Source: Chromera velia | Taxonomy: Eukaryota > Sar > Chromeraceae | Assembly: GCA_018398765.1 (NCBI GenBank) | Contig: JAHBMJ010005284.1 | Location: 1 to 32,524 of the forward strand | Reading direction: 5' to 3' | Length of the DNA: 32,524 nucleotides | Part shown: positions 1 through 10,553 of the stretch, piece after piece | Layout: each line of letters begins with the position of its first letter | Position numbering within the stretch: the first letter of the stretch is position 1 | Program-made: the position numbers and the translations under genes | Notes under the pieces: generated by a model | Database searches by the model: none | Told to the model about the DNA's origin: nothing | The model's input: only the letters and a program-made list of their open reading frames with translations

Positions 1-1
1 A

Positions 2-35
<34 letters not shown>

Positions 36-82
36 CAGACACACACAAATACACACACACACACACACACACACACATACGC
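1..82. repeat. (CA)n microsatellite
   Basis: Two nearly pure AC dinucleotide runs (about 3-33 and 46-77) separated by a short interruption. They lie in what should be an intron of the minus-strand gene that begins at 3164. Nothing else is visible between here and the exon edge at 203. Confidence 0.9.
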
Positions 83-202
83 ACATACACGTTTTCGCAC
101 TTGACGACAAAAAAGTCAGGCGCGCAACGTGAGCCAAGTCGTTCTGACCGGCCGCATTATAGACGGACGCACACAACGACCCGGACAAACGGACGGACGG
201 AC

Positions 203-3164
203 CTTGTACATCCCTTTGGGGCACGAGTCACACATGAACCCCGTGCGCAGGCCGAAGCACTGAGCATTTGAAAGTACCCAATCATCTTCTGCATCGACCC
301 TCCTTGGCTCGGTGTGACCGAGAGAGTTGGAGGTCAGGTCTGTGTCTGAAGAATTGGAGGAGGAGCCGGGAGGGCCGAAGGTGCCCCCCGTACAGGCGCT
401 GGGGGTTCTGCAAAAGAGGGCAGGAGGGACAGAAGAGGAGAAAGAGGAAGAAGGGAGCAGGGAATTCATGGATGAATAAGGAATACAGCGAAATACAATG
501 TTCCTCCCTCCCTTCCACACCAGCCCATCTTCCATACAGATCGCGAGAGGGAGGGAGAAGTAGGTAGGAAATTAATTGTCTGCATGATTCACTCACTGAC
601 TAACCGGCACGTGTACACTTCCGGCTCCTTGAAAGTCGAAACCTCCGACACAGGCATTGCCCAGAAACCCGCAGAAGTCTCGGGAAGTCCCATGCCCCCC
701 GCGCAGGAGAGCCACTCCGAGCTCTCGCACGACTTGCAAATCTTCTCCTGCATGAGCAGCAAAACATTGATTCACACAATTCGTTGGGCACAGAAGAATT
801 TGCTTTCATACAGAAAAAGAATTCTGTATAGAAAAAAATTGGCACACTTCGTTGGGCACAGAAGAAGGACGGCACTAATAAATGAATTTCTTCTGTATGA
901 GTGGGAGAGGGTTGAGGGAGTGGAGGGAGGCGAGGAAGTCTGCTCTGGAAGGGCTATCGAGAAACGGACCAGACGCCATGCGCGAAAAGACAAAAACGTG
1001 CAAGCATCCCGATGCCGTGCAGGTGGGCGTCCTTGCCCATTGATTCGATCAGCCCACGGGGACGGAAACACGGGAGGAGGGGACAAGCCGGGAGGAAGTG
1101 ACGCTAATGGCAGAAAAAAAAAAACGTTAATTCAAATCGTCGCAACAATCAACGCTGTTCACAACACACGATCCATGCAGCAATCGATCCAACGCTCTGA
1201 CCCTTCCTTTCTTCTGACCTGCTGGTCCAGGTACCATCCTCTGCCGCAAGTGCAGTCAGATTTGTCGAGAGATCCCAATCCGGCCGTTGTGAAAGTGTGC
1301 GGGCAGCTGATGCACATCGTTTGGGCCTTCTCCTGCTGGTAACTCCCCTTCTCGCACCTCTGACAATACGCGGCATTGTCGTTCGCTCCCCTGTACTGTC
1401 CCTCCGGACATGGCTTGCACTCAGAAGCACCGCGGGAGTTGACGTAAAATCCTTCCTCACAAGTTTCACACGCCAGCGCGCCTGTCTTGTTGGTGTACGT
1501 GCCTGCCTCACAGACCGTGCAGGACCCGTCGGAAACCCCCCCATCGTGGAAGTACCCAGGCCCGCAGGCGGAGGAGGACAGCACCTCCACAGATCTGCCG
1601 ATGGCAACGTCGATCTTCGTGTTGGCGTCGGTCCAGTACCGGATGTGCGCAATGACAACATAATTGCCCACTTCCAGATTCACATCTGAGGTGAAGGTGG
1701 CTGACTTCACGTTGCCCGAAATGGTCGTCAGAGCTCCCGTGAGGGTCAACGTGTGAGTCGCGAGACCTGCAAAGTGCCGACAGGAAGAAAGAGGGAGCTG
1801 GGGTTTATGAAACATTCACTCCCTTCAGAGAATCATAGCAAAGCGCCCGCCCCTTTGGAATGGGCACGGCGCTGCTGCTGATTATTAATAAGACCCCGCA
1901 ATTTCTCCCCATGTTCTTTCTTTCTGCTTTGTGTTGCCTGCCTGCGTCGTTTGATTCATTCATTCACTTTAATTCCTCTCTTCATTCCCCCATCTGCCCC
2001 ATCTGATGAAGGAAGGAAGGATTGAGTACAGACTCTGCTGGCTGGGCTGTCGACGCCCCCCTCTGAGAAGTCAAAGTCGGACACCCGAGCAATTCGAATA
2101 AATCCGGGCCTGCTGCGCTTGCTGGGAATGACCGGAGAATTAAGAGTGGGAGGAAGGAAGGAAGGAAACACGTTTTAGACAGAGAGGTACGCACACTCGG
2201 GAACGAAGAAACAAGTCAGCTTCCTTCCCACATTCATGCCAGCCCTGCAGTGTTGTGGCCCTCCATGCATTATCGACGGCCCTTCTCTTCTCTGGTCCAT
2301 CTAGAGGCCCCCATTCATTCGAATGAACGAAGCCACAGCTTCTACTGGAAGGCACAAATTTTGCGTCTACCTACTGAGTTCTTCTGCGGACTGGCTGTCA
2401 TGCAGTCACTGTGAGCAGACGTGTATATATGAAGAGCGACCACACGGTCAAGCAGGGCACATGTAGTTTGGGGGGACTGACCAGGACTGTCTGCCACAAA
2501 TGGAGTGCTGCATGGGATTAGGGGGATGAGCGCACAGATGCAAAGGATGAGCGTACAGGTGGCACAGAAGCACAAACGTGCGAAAGATAGCGACCATGCA
2601 AAATGTACAAGCGTGCAGACGATGGACCCAGAATGCCCTTGAAGGGGAAGAGATGGGAGGGAGAGCAAAGAGAAACGAGGAGAGGAGAGAAGAGCCCGGG
2701 GAAGGGCAGGGGAGATGGCTGACCAGCTTCCGGCAGAGGTCAGACACGAATGGATGTTGGCGTGTTCGATGTCATGCCCGTTTATCTGGTGCGTTGGGTA
2801 GCTCCCTGTGTCAATGGTGAACCTGTAGGCAACCTGCAGCACAGAAACAGACAGGCGCAGCCAATCGAGAGCGGGTCAAGAGATGTGATAAAGCGGTCCA
2901 TCCTCCGTTTAGTTAGTGCAATTTCAGCTGTGCATGTGGGAAGAGACCCACCGGGTCCGTGTCCGAGGACGTAATGACCGAGGCGGGAGGATCTACCCAC
3001 TCCAGCTCAATTGCGGAAGGGCACTCTGACAAGAACACGTCAGATGTTGTGGAGTCTGTTTTCCAGCAGGCTGCGCAGTCTAAGCCCGCCAGGTAGCAAA
3101 CTGCCCCCCCCTCCTTGACTGCCAAGGTCAGTAAGAGGAGGGCGACGTAAAGGAATTCAGCCAT
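203..3164 (-). CDS. Secreted cysteine-rich EphR/GCC2-like protein, 3' end outside window
   Basis: Likely a secreted or surface protein; function unknown. Exons on the minus strand: 3164-2952 (starts ATG; residues MAEFLYVALLLLTLAV form a signal peptide), 2833-2724, 2121-2034, 1797-1219, 747-605, 407-203, with phases that fit throughout. The 1797-1219 exon encodes a beta-rich stretch followed by repeated CxxC modules of the TNFR/ephrin-receptor-like type (GYF..C..C..GTY, EGFYVN..C..CPEGQY). The 747-605 exon joins 407-203 to give YTC/RTPSACTGG and then QCFGLRTGFMCDSCPKGMYK, the familiar cysteine pattern that follows EphR-like repeats in large protist membrane proteins. The exon at 2121-2034 is inferred from coding-like sequence and phase. 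Its join is ambiguous: a 2030 donor to a 1766 acceptor also keeps frame. The donor at 203 (GTCCGT) is intact, so the gene continues past position 1. Any transmembrane part would lie outside. Confidence 0.7.
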
Positions 3165-4034
3165 TACTGAACGTTGTCTGAACTTTCCTTCTGTGCATTT
3201 TCTGGTGATTTGCCGAAGACTTGGGATACAAGGGACGAGTACTAATGTCATCGAAGAAGACCGGTGACAGTGTGCGAAGCAATTCATCGTTCCGAAATTG
3301 ATTTTCAAACATACTTCGATCTGCATGCATCTGAAAGAACTCACATCTGCATGGCATGCAGATTCCCATGCATGCAGGCAGAATTATCGGTCCCGTGCAT
3401 GCATGCATGTATATGCATGCATGCAAGCAGCATGCATTATTATTAAACCGATATAATCGCCTCAATTATTCGGAGGCAGAATTTTTTTTTTTTTAGTATT
3501 GTAGCACGCGGACATATACGCGGACTCCTGGCGTGCATGGAGGTTCACACGCGCGTGTGTGTTGGCCCCGTCCTCCAGCGTGTGTCAGACTCGAAGTGAA
3601 AGTACGTGTTTTTCGATCCATCTTGCGACTTCTTGCGCGCACATTCCACTCAGAGTATCTCAGTGTTCTTGCCTGGCTTGGAAAACCTGACTTTGGTCGG
3701 TGCACCCTTGCTTGCTGCGCAGTGAAGTGCGTCGTGAGATACCCCAACAGAGACGGCAGAAATTTCGAGGTTGCTAGAACTAGCTTCTGCCCTGTACATC
3801 TGCTTGTCTGGTGCCCTCGACCTGCCAGACGGGGCCCCCGATCTGACTCCTCCAATTCTCTCTCATCGATGGACCCTGTCGTCCAAACCCTTCTGAAAAC
3901 ATTTTGCGAAGACTACAAAGGAGAGACATTTCCCTTTGATTCCTGCGACTAAGTCTGCTTAATTCGTGTACATTTTCCGATCTGATTCATTCGCTAAAGA
4001 CCTTTGTTTTATTCCCTTTCTTGAGCATAAAGAC
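3165..4034. promoter_or_regulatory. Divergent promoter region with TGCATGCA cluster
   Basis: This 870-bp stretch separates the start codons of the minus-strand cysteine-rich gene and the plus-strand creatinase, so it should hold both promoters. Between 3322 and 3437 there are eight GCATGC hexamers, several overlapping as TGCATGCATGCA. The (T)GCATGC(A) motif is a known target of ApiAP2 factors in apicomplexans; use here is inference. A T-run lies at 3483-3494. An open frame of 139 codons (3533-3952, plus) sits just upstream of creatinase; I see no family signature in it and treat it as leader sequence. Confidence 0.5.
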
Positions 4035-5899
4035 ATGGCGGGAAGACTATTCTGCCAGAGATTTCTGCCCCTTTTTGGGAGCCCCTCTCGATCTCTGCTC
4101 TCAGGCGTACGCCATCTCTCCTCTTCCTTTTCCGCTTCTGCCGTCTCCCCCTTCCCCCAGGTGCGCCCTCTGCCTGAAGGACTGCAGAGGCTTCACTGGA
4201 TCGATCAGAGGGCCGACACCTCCGTGTCCTCTCTGCTGAAGGAGACGGAAACGGTTTTCTCTGAGCAGGAGATGAGCGCAAGAATGCACAAACTCCGAAA
4301 TCAGATGGCAACCGACAGTGTCGACGCCGTGCTGTTCAGCTCCATCCAGAACATCGCCTACTATTCCGGTTTCGTCTATTGTGCCTTTGGCCGGCCGTAC
4401 GGCCTCCTGATCACCCCTGACAGCGCTACGGTGATTTCGGCCATGATCGACGCTCACCAGCCCTGGAGACGGGGCTCGATGAATGTCGACGGGGTGATCT
4501 ACACTGACTGGGTCCGAGACGGATTCTTCCACGGTGTGTGGGCAGTTTTGGGCAAGTACGTCAGGGGTGACAAGAGGATCCGGCTGGGCGTTGAGTTTGA
4601 CCACATGACGATAGAGAACCAGAAAAAAGTGATGCAGGCGGCTGGGGATAGTGCCGAGCTGATTGACATTGCCCCTGCCACCATGCGCATGCGAATGGTG
4701 AAGTCCGCAGAAGAGATCGCGTTAATCAAGATAGGAGCTGCGTGTGGGGACGTCGGGGGTGCTGCAGCGAAAGCAGCCATTGCCGAGGACGTGTCTGAGT
4801 ACGAGGTCGCGATGGCCTCCACCCAAGCGATGACGAGAGAGATCGCGAGGAGAGTTCCCAAAGCGGAGTTGATGGACACATGGACGTGGTTCCAGTCGGG
4901 GATCAACACCGATGGTGCTCATAACCCTGTCACCAATCGCCGACTGAGGAGAGGGGATGTCCTGTCCCTCAACTGCTTTCCCATGATCCAGGTCTGTCTG
5001 TCAATCAGTCTCTCCCTCTGCACATGATTGTCTCGGGTAGATACAGCTTTTTTCGTTCAACGTCTTCCTTTCGTTCCCCCCACCATTGAGAGGCGGGACG
5101 GGCCCTTTTTTTCTTTGAGTAAATACGATGAGTGTAGCAGCGTCGGCCTACGAAACATGCTACACAGTCCACCTGCAAACAAGTGACCCTTACGCTTGGG
5201 GTCCCCCTTTTTGAGATGTCCTCCTGCATGGACGGGCGGTGCTCCTAGCCTTAAACTTTCGTGCATTGAAGCAATAAAAACGCAAAAAGACATTCAAAAC
5301 TCCGTTTCTCTTTCTCATCTGCCCGTCCAATCTCGAACTGTCTGTCAGTCTGCCTGTCTGTCTGTCTGTCTGTGTCACCTCATCGCGTGCCTCTACGCTG
5401 CAGGAGAAGAGAACGTGCATCTGTGCGTCACTGTCTGCATGCATGCATACATGTCTGTCTTGATCTGTCTGCACGCCACGTACTGCATCATTCATTCACT
5501 CATTCATTGGTTCATGCATGCACGCACGAATGCAGGGGTACTACACGGCCCTCGAGAGGACGCTGTTCCTTGGTGAGCCCTCGAAGGAGGCCCTGAAGGT
5601 CTGGGAGGGAAACGTGACTGTGCACAAGAGGGGACTCGAGCTCATCCGACCAGGAGCCAAGTGCAGTGAGATCGCTGCCGAGCTAAATACCCTGTTTGCC
5701 GAGCTGGGCCTTCTTCAGTATCGATCGTTTGGGTACGGCCACTCGTTCGGCGTCCTCAGCCACTACTATGGGAGGTCTGTTGGGAGGGGGTGGAGAACGC
5801 GGAAGACCTCTCGCTGTCCTCCTCTTTCTTTCGCCTCTCATTCTTTGCGTGTTCATGTGTCTTTTGTGTTCTCTCTCTCTCTCTCTCTCTCGCTCTGTC

Positions 5900-5944
<45 letters not shown>

Positions 5945-7101
5945 GTGTGTGTGTGAGTGTGAGTGTGTGCTTGTGCGTGTGCGTGTGCGTGTGCGTGTGC
6001 GTGTGTGTGTGTGTGCGTGTGTGTGTGTGTCATCTATCCTGCGGCTGCACCCTCATGCCTTCGTGCGTCTTTCTTGCACAAAGATCGAGGTGGCGAGACT
6101 TTCTCTTGCGTTGCGCTTTGCCACATGCTCGCTCTCTGCCTTCCTGCATACACGGCAGGTTTGTTTGTTGCAAAAGCACCACGAACTACAAGGAAGTACC
6201 CGTCCCCATCCTCGACCTTTCTGTTTCGTTTATTTTTGCTCTTAAGTTCTCGATCCAGCTAGCTTTCTTCCCCCCCCTTCTCAATTCCCACACCTCCCCT
6301 AGCTGCTTGCAGAGAGGCAGGGCTGGAGATCAGGGAGGACGTCGATACAGTCCTTCAGCCCGGCATGGTTAGTTGGTCATCCCGTCGTTGAATCAATGGG
6401 GAGGGAGGGATGCCTGCCTGTATACCTGCAGTCCGGGATTCTTGGAGGGTTGCAGCTAGTCGAGAAGGGAAGGAAAAGAGGGGGCCCGGTCGTTGCAAGG
6501 GAAGTCTGCGCAGAAGAGATGAGAAAAGAAGGAAAATGCAGCCAGTCAGAAACATAACCGGAGACGAGCAGAGTAGGGAGGCTAAATAATTTAGTGCGTA
6601 GAGTATGGGCTGCTCGATCCAGCCGGTCGATTTCGTTTGTTGTTTTCCATGAAAGAAGGAAGAATTTTGGGTGATTTCCGACGTGTCGATACAGCGCAGT
6701 GGTGTCTTGAATTTCCCAGCCTTCTGGCAGGCAGTCTATCGACTCCTTTGCATGGTCGCATGCGGAGCTGTCAGTTCTCGTGTCCTCATCCACCCACTGT
6801 GCTGAGGGGAAAAATGAAGGAAATCCAGGGAGGAAGGAGAACAGCTCAAAGGAGACCGAAGTGCAAACTTCGAGTTTGAAACAAAGAACGCGGTCTCACT
6901 CACCGCCTGAGTGTGGCATTATTATGCAATGAATGCCCTCACGTACTGCAGGTGGTGTCTATGGAGCCGATGGTGACTCTGCCTGAGAGCCACCCTGCTG
7001 CTGGCGGTTACAGGGAGCACGACATTCTCGTGGTCGGAGAGGAGGGGGCGGAGAACGTCACCAAGTTTCCTTTCGGCCCCGAGCACAACATCGTCCTCTA
7101 A
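4035..7101 (+). CDS. Creatinase (creatine amidinohydrolase), mitochondrial-like leader
   Basis: Hydrolyses creatine to urea and sarcosine (EC 3.5.3.3), M24 'pita-bread' fold. Exons 4035-4991, 5536-5774, 6313-6367, 6952-7101; the join is in frame and gives 466 aa. From about residue 75 it follows bacterial creatinase closely, including TDGAHNPVT, YYTALERTLFL, FGYGHSFG, SHYYGREAGLE, VVSMEPM and GGYREHDIL. Catalytic and substrate residues are all present: Phe118, Arg120, His296, Glu326, His388, Arg399, Glu422, His440. The last six are a constant 64 residues ahead of the Pseudomonas numbering I remember. Metal-type M24 peptidases use a different ligand set, and prolidase is unlikely. The extra N terminus is rich in Arg and Ser, lacks acids, and has a presequence-like RHLSSSFSASA, so a mitochondrial location is inferred. 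I chose the ATG at 4035; an in-frame ATG at 3966 would add 23 residues and bury the presequence. Introns 1 and 2 start GTCTGT; all three end TGCAG. Confidence 0.95.
5871..6030. repeat. (CT)n then (GT)n microsatellite in creatinase intron 2
   Basis: About 70 bases of CT/CTGT repeat pass directly into about 90 bases of GT/GTGC repeat, within the intron 5775-6312. The alternating purine-pyrimidine half could adopt Z-form DNA; that is inference. Confidence 0.9.
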
Positions 7102-8275
7102 TGAAGAACTCGGGACACCATTTCTTTTGCTCACTCACTCTCACACACTTGTACACGTACACACAAAGCGAGAGAGAGACAGGAAAGGGGCCAGAGAGAG
7201 AGGTTCAAACCAATACAGTGCAGAAGAAAAAATGCAGTCAGAAGGCCCTCGCAGGACAACGGGCAGGCAGGAAGAAAAGGAGAAGCTTGGGGCGAAGAAA
7301 AGAAAAGAAAAGAACGGCAGGAAGACAGATGGAGAGAAAGAGAATGCAGGAAGAAAGCTGTCAGTCCTGCTCAGCTCAGGTCAGCTCAGCTCAGGAAAAG
7401 AAAGAGGAAAAAAAAACGAGACGTTTGACTTTTCCTCCGTACTGTGACATCCATATACGCTCACACACTCACGCACTCACGAGAAAAAGAAAGTGAGAGG
7501 CGTACGGGCGATGGCAGGACGGAGCATCAGACGCTTCTTATAATATCTGTTCCCTTCTTTCTCTTTCATCTTTGTTCCGTTTCTGTATGTATGTAAGGAA
7601 GGCACGCAAAAAAGAGAGAATAAGAAATCATATGGTCCACTTATCTGTCTGTTGACTGAAGCAACCACCTTCAGGCGCGCACGCACGTGCGTCCGCTCGC
7701 TGGCTTCTTTCCTTCCTTCCTTCCTTCCTTCCACATGGTCCCATGGTGGTTCAACCGAGTGGATCGAGTCTGCTTCTTTTCCTGCGTCCTCTTTCAGGCC
7801 TCGCCCTTTCCTTTCGGTGTCTTTTTGGCATCTGCTTTTTGTTTGAATGCAGTACCTTCCTTCTCCCAGATTGAAAGAGCTGGGGGGAGTCAACGAATCA
7901 GCAGAAGGATGTGTCATCCGATGTGACAAAGGAAAACACGCTCTCGTGTTTTATCGCTCTTCACTCACCTTTTTGTCTATGCTTCTTTCCGATGCGGTTA
8001 ATTACAAAGAATTGGTTTCAATCAAGGTTTCAGGTATTTATGTTGTTTGTAAATTTGACGTAATTTAACGGTGTGAATCATTAATAAAAACAATTCTGCT
8101 GAACTTGTGCTCATTTGTGCATCTGTAAGATATTTTTCCTCAGGTTTGTATTTTTGCGTATCTTTATTTAACGATGGCGTAAGCTTAAAGTTTATGACCT
8201 GTTTACTTCAATTATTTGCTCTGATGATGATTATCATCGATATCATTATCATCATCATTATCATATGTCATTGCT
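7102..8275. other. Intergenic DNA downstream of creatinase
   Basis: No convincing gene. The first 400 bases after the stop codon are purine-rich (AGAAA, GAGAG) and probably include the 3' UTR. A (CTTC)n run lies at about 7708-7731. From about 7980 the base composition becomes AT-rich, with an AATAAA at 8083 and an ATC/ATT-rich stretch at 8223-8265 just before the LINE insertion. Confidence 0.6.
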
Positions 8276-8283
8276 GTCCGTTC
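8276..8283. repeat. Target-site duplication, left copy (GTCCGTTC)
   Basis: Eight bases identical to 9452-9459. They sit directly at the 5' truncation point of the LINE fragment and directly after its CAAT-repeat tail, which is where a target-site duplication should be. Confidence 0.6.
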
Positions 8284-9451
8284 CTAGGTCCTCTGGCTGC
8301 CTGTCGCGCTGTATGGACTGGAAACGATCCCGCTGAGAAAGACAGATGTTGCCTGCCTCGATGCATTACAGTTACGTTTTGTTCGATGTTGTTTTGGTCT
8401 CTCTTATCACTCCTTTGTTTCGCCTTCCCTTCTCTCTCTCTCTCTCGAGCCATTCAGTTCTCTACTTGGTAAGTTGAGTGGGGGCTTCATCCAATGCATC
8501 AAATCGATCAACCGTGCTCTACCCCGGGCAGTGTGGAATGAGTGCTTGGCTGGCTCGTGCGAACCCTGCGTTAAAACAATAAAATAGCTGGCCGTTCCAT
8601 TAGATTGCTCCCTTTTGTGGCCTCCATTGCCAAGCACGGTGGGGGACAAGTTTAAAAGGAAGGGCAAGGGCAGAAGGAAAAGAGCGGCAAAAAAGATCGT
8701 AGAGGGTACCTGGCTATTCGACTGGTTGAAAGAAGAAACTAGAAATGTTAGAAACAGAGACGGAATTTTCCCCCGCCTTGCGAATCTCTCCCCTTTCCAG
8801 TTAGAGAATCCGACCAGACAACGTTTGGCTATGCACCTTCTGTGTGAAAGGAAATGGCGTCCAAGAAGTAAAATGATAGAGTACAGTGTTAAACCTCTAC
8901 CAAAGAGTCTGCTGCAGTCCTCCGCAGGCTTCCGTATGCTTTTCAGGGCTCTCACAGGGGGGGATATAGATAGAACCCAACCGGAACGGCTGTGTGATAA
9001 ATGTTTGTCCCCCTCGCGTGTGATCAAAGATGAGGTTCATGTCCTGACGGAGTATAAGGATACAGAAAGGGAACGGAACAGGCTGAAAGAACTGTACGAA
9101 ATTGCGAAGTAGAAAGCGCGCATTGACATAAGAATACAGATTGCACAACGCGTTGCAGGTGCAACCAGGAGGGGCACTTCTGATAATGAGAAAAAAATGA
9201 AGGACATGGTGTTGCTGTTGTACACAATCCTACCTAGAAGCGGTTCCAAAGCTATAGCCAACTGTCTCAAGAAGGTCCATTCTGTCGATAAGGCAAGTTG
9301 AGGCGAATTAATTCGATTGGCATGCAGGCTTCCTCATCCCCCCCCCCATGAATGTGTGCTCTGGGTTGTCCTCAAAGCCTTGCTAGTGGCTTGGGATTTG
9401 GCGTTGCTAAATGTAGGATTTAACCCTCAATCAATCAATCAAATCAATCAG
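8284..9451 (+). mobile_element. 5'-truncated non-LTR retrotransposon (LINE)
   Basis: A 1.17-kb insertion. It begins inside the C-terminal part of a reverse transcriptase frame, runs through the end of that ORF (9301), a 3' UTR of about 120 bases, and ends in a (CAAT)n tail at 9428-9450. An 8-bp direct repeat GTCCGTTC flanks it (8276-8283 and 9452-9459). Truncation at the 5' end plus a short repeat tail is standard for LINE integration by target-primed reverse transcription. The target-site duplication is intact, suggesting a fairly young copy, although the ORF carries in-frame stops. The clade cannot be set because the RT core is missing. Confidence 0.7.
8288..9301 (+). pseudogene. LINE reverse transcriptase C-terminal fragment
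   Basis: One frame is open across about 338 codons apart from in-frame TAGs at 8585-8587 and 9110-9112. It starts with VALYGLETIPLRKTDVACLDALQLRFVR, split here as LYGLETIPLRK and CLDALQLRFVR, the pattern that follows the RT palm and thumb in many LINEs (LYG.E......L..LD..Q.R..R). Near the end, LCDKCLSPSR...DEVHVLTEY matches the C-terminal CxxC..H zinc-like motif, with the last Cys position apparently Tyr. After the second stop the frame stays coding-like (ARIDIRIQIAQRVAG) to the TGA at 9299. It has no catalytic YADD core, so it cannot be active. Confidence 0.7.
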
Positions 9452-9561
9452 GTCCGTTCATTTTTGAACTTCTTGCTTTAGATAAGATTATAGAAGATTC
9501 ATTACTAATAAAGGGCAGTAGAACTAAGCTTACATTGATTTGATTGATTGATTGATTGATA
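9428..9561. repeat. Inverted (CAAT)n / (TGAT)n pair
   Basis: The CAAT tail of the LINE (9428-9450) is nearly the reverse complement of a TTGAT/TGAT run at 9536-9561; both carry the same AAATCAATCA-type phase slip. The 86 bases between could form a loop. The right arm may be the tail of a second, minus-oriented element with its body after 9561, but no coding sequence there supports this. Confidence 0.5.
9452..9459. repeat. Target-site duplication, right copy (GTCCGTTC)
   Basis: Right-hand partner of 8276-8283, immediately after the LINE tail. Confidence 0.6.
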
Positions 9562-10553
9562 TATTCTGCCCTACGACATATGAAGTCAAACTGAGTGAAT
9601 TAGTCCTTTCTTAAAAAAAAAAAGAAATGTAAAAAAAAGAAGTACGTGCACAGGACCGATTTATGGCTAATTTCCTAGCTAATTTCAGGCTTTCATATGC
9701 CCCCCCCGAGTAATAGAAAGTAATGCAAAGAATTGTTTCTTAACTATAAATGTGTTTGCTAGTGTGTTTGCTAGTGTATTTACTCGTCTGTATATGCTCT
9801 GTGCTCATACGAACAATCAATTTAATGCATTTGGTTTACTTTAGAAGTTTATTGTTTAATCTTAGCGTTACCTAGCCTGATTTTTAGATTACACAAAAAA
9901 AATGTGTGTTCAATATTAGTGAAAAGTTTGTAAGATGATTTAGGTGAAAAACGAAAAAATATGAATTTAGCGTATGTAAACGTATGATTGAGATTCCGGC
10001 GATTATTCCGCTCTTCAGGAACATGCCGAATCACATGCAGTACTTCTGGGGACCAGACCTGCGTGCGTCTAGGCGTGCGTCATGGTACTTTGCTCTACTT
10101 TACTCTTCTCTTCTCTAGGGAAGCCTATGGAAGCCGAATTGCCAGAAGTGACAAAACACAAAGTTTGTGTACGCCTCTGCTGCGTACTACGTAGTCCGAA
10201 ATTCTTCGGTGCGCGATTGCTTCAGTCTGCCCAGCATGACGTCTCTGGCGTCTCGGACGGTCGAACATCGGTCGAACATACAGTCCAAGCATACGGTCCT
10301 CGAGAAATGGACTTTTGTGCTATGTCTGCACAAGGAATCGGCGTCTGTTTGATGTGCGGTGACAAGGCTGTTGTGAAGTCGGCAAAAGCACTGTGCAAGT
10401 GAATCTGGTGTTTTGAGAGACTGTTCATGGTGACGCGAGCCTTTCTTCTGAGTGTGTGAAAAAAAGTTTCCGTAATACAAGACCAGATACGGCGGTCAGC
10501 CAACAAACGCGCCCCCGTCCACAGAGAAAGTGACTGGACGATCCCCAGTCAGC
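9562..10553. promoter_or_regulatory. Intergenic DNA and presumed promoter of nitrite reductase
   Basis: 9562-9990 is strongly AT-rich with A-runs (about 9614-9640) and no gene. From about 10000 the composition returns to about 50 percent GC, and the nitrite reductase leader should be here. A short open frame at 10082-10402 shows no family signature and is probably leader or chance. No clear TATA box or initiator could be assigned by eye. Confidence 0.4.

Noticed and set aside
3533-3952. 139-codon open frame just upstream of creatinase
   Set aside because: No family signature, no splice logic to the enzyme and biased composition; more likely leader sequence.
5518-6372. Long open frame running from creatinase exon 2 into CT/GT repeats
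   Set aside because: The homologous part ends at the GTCTGT donor at 5775; the rest is repeat translated as Ser/Leu/Val runs.
7200-7215. GGTTCAAACC resembling a tRNA B-box
   Set aside because: No matching A-box, acceptor stem or anticodon arm around it.
8615-9112. 165-codon frame as a host gene
   Set aside because: Continuous in frame with an RT C-terminal pattern on the left, and lies within target-site duplications, so it belongs to the LINE.
10082-10402. 106-codon open frame upstream of nitrite reductase
   Set aside because: No recognisable domain, no clear start and no neighbours supporting it.
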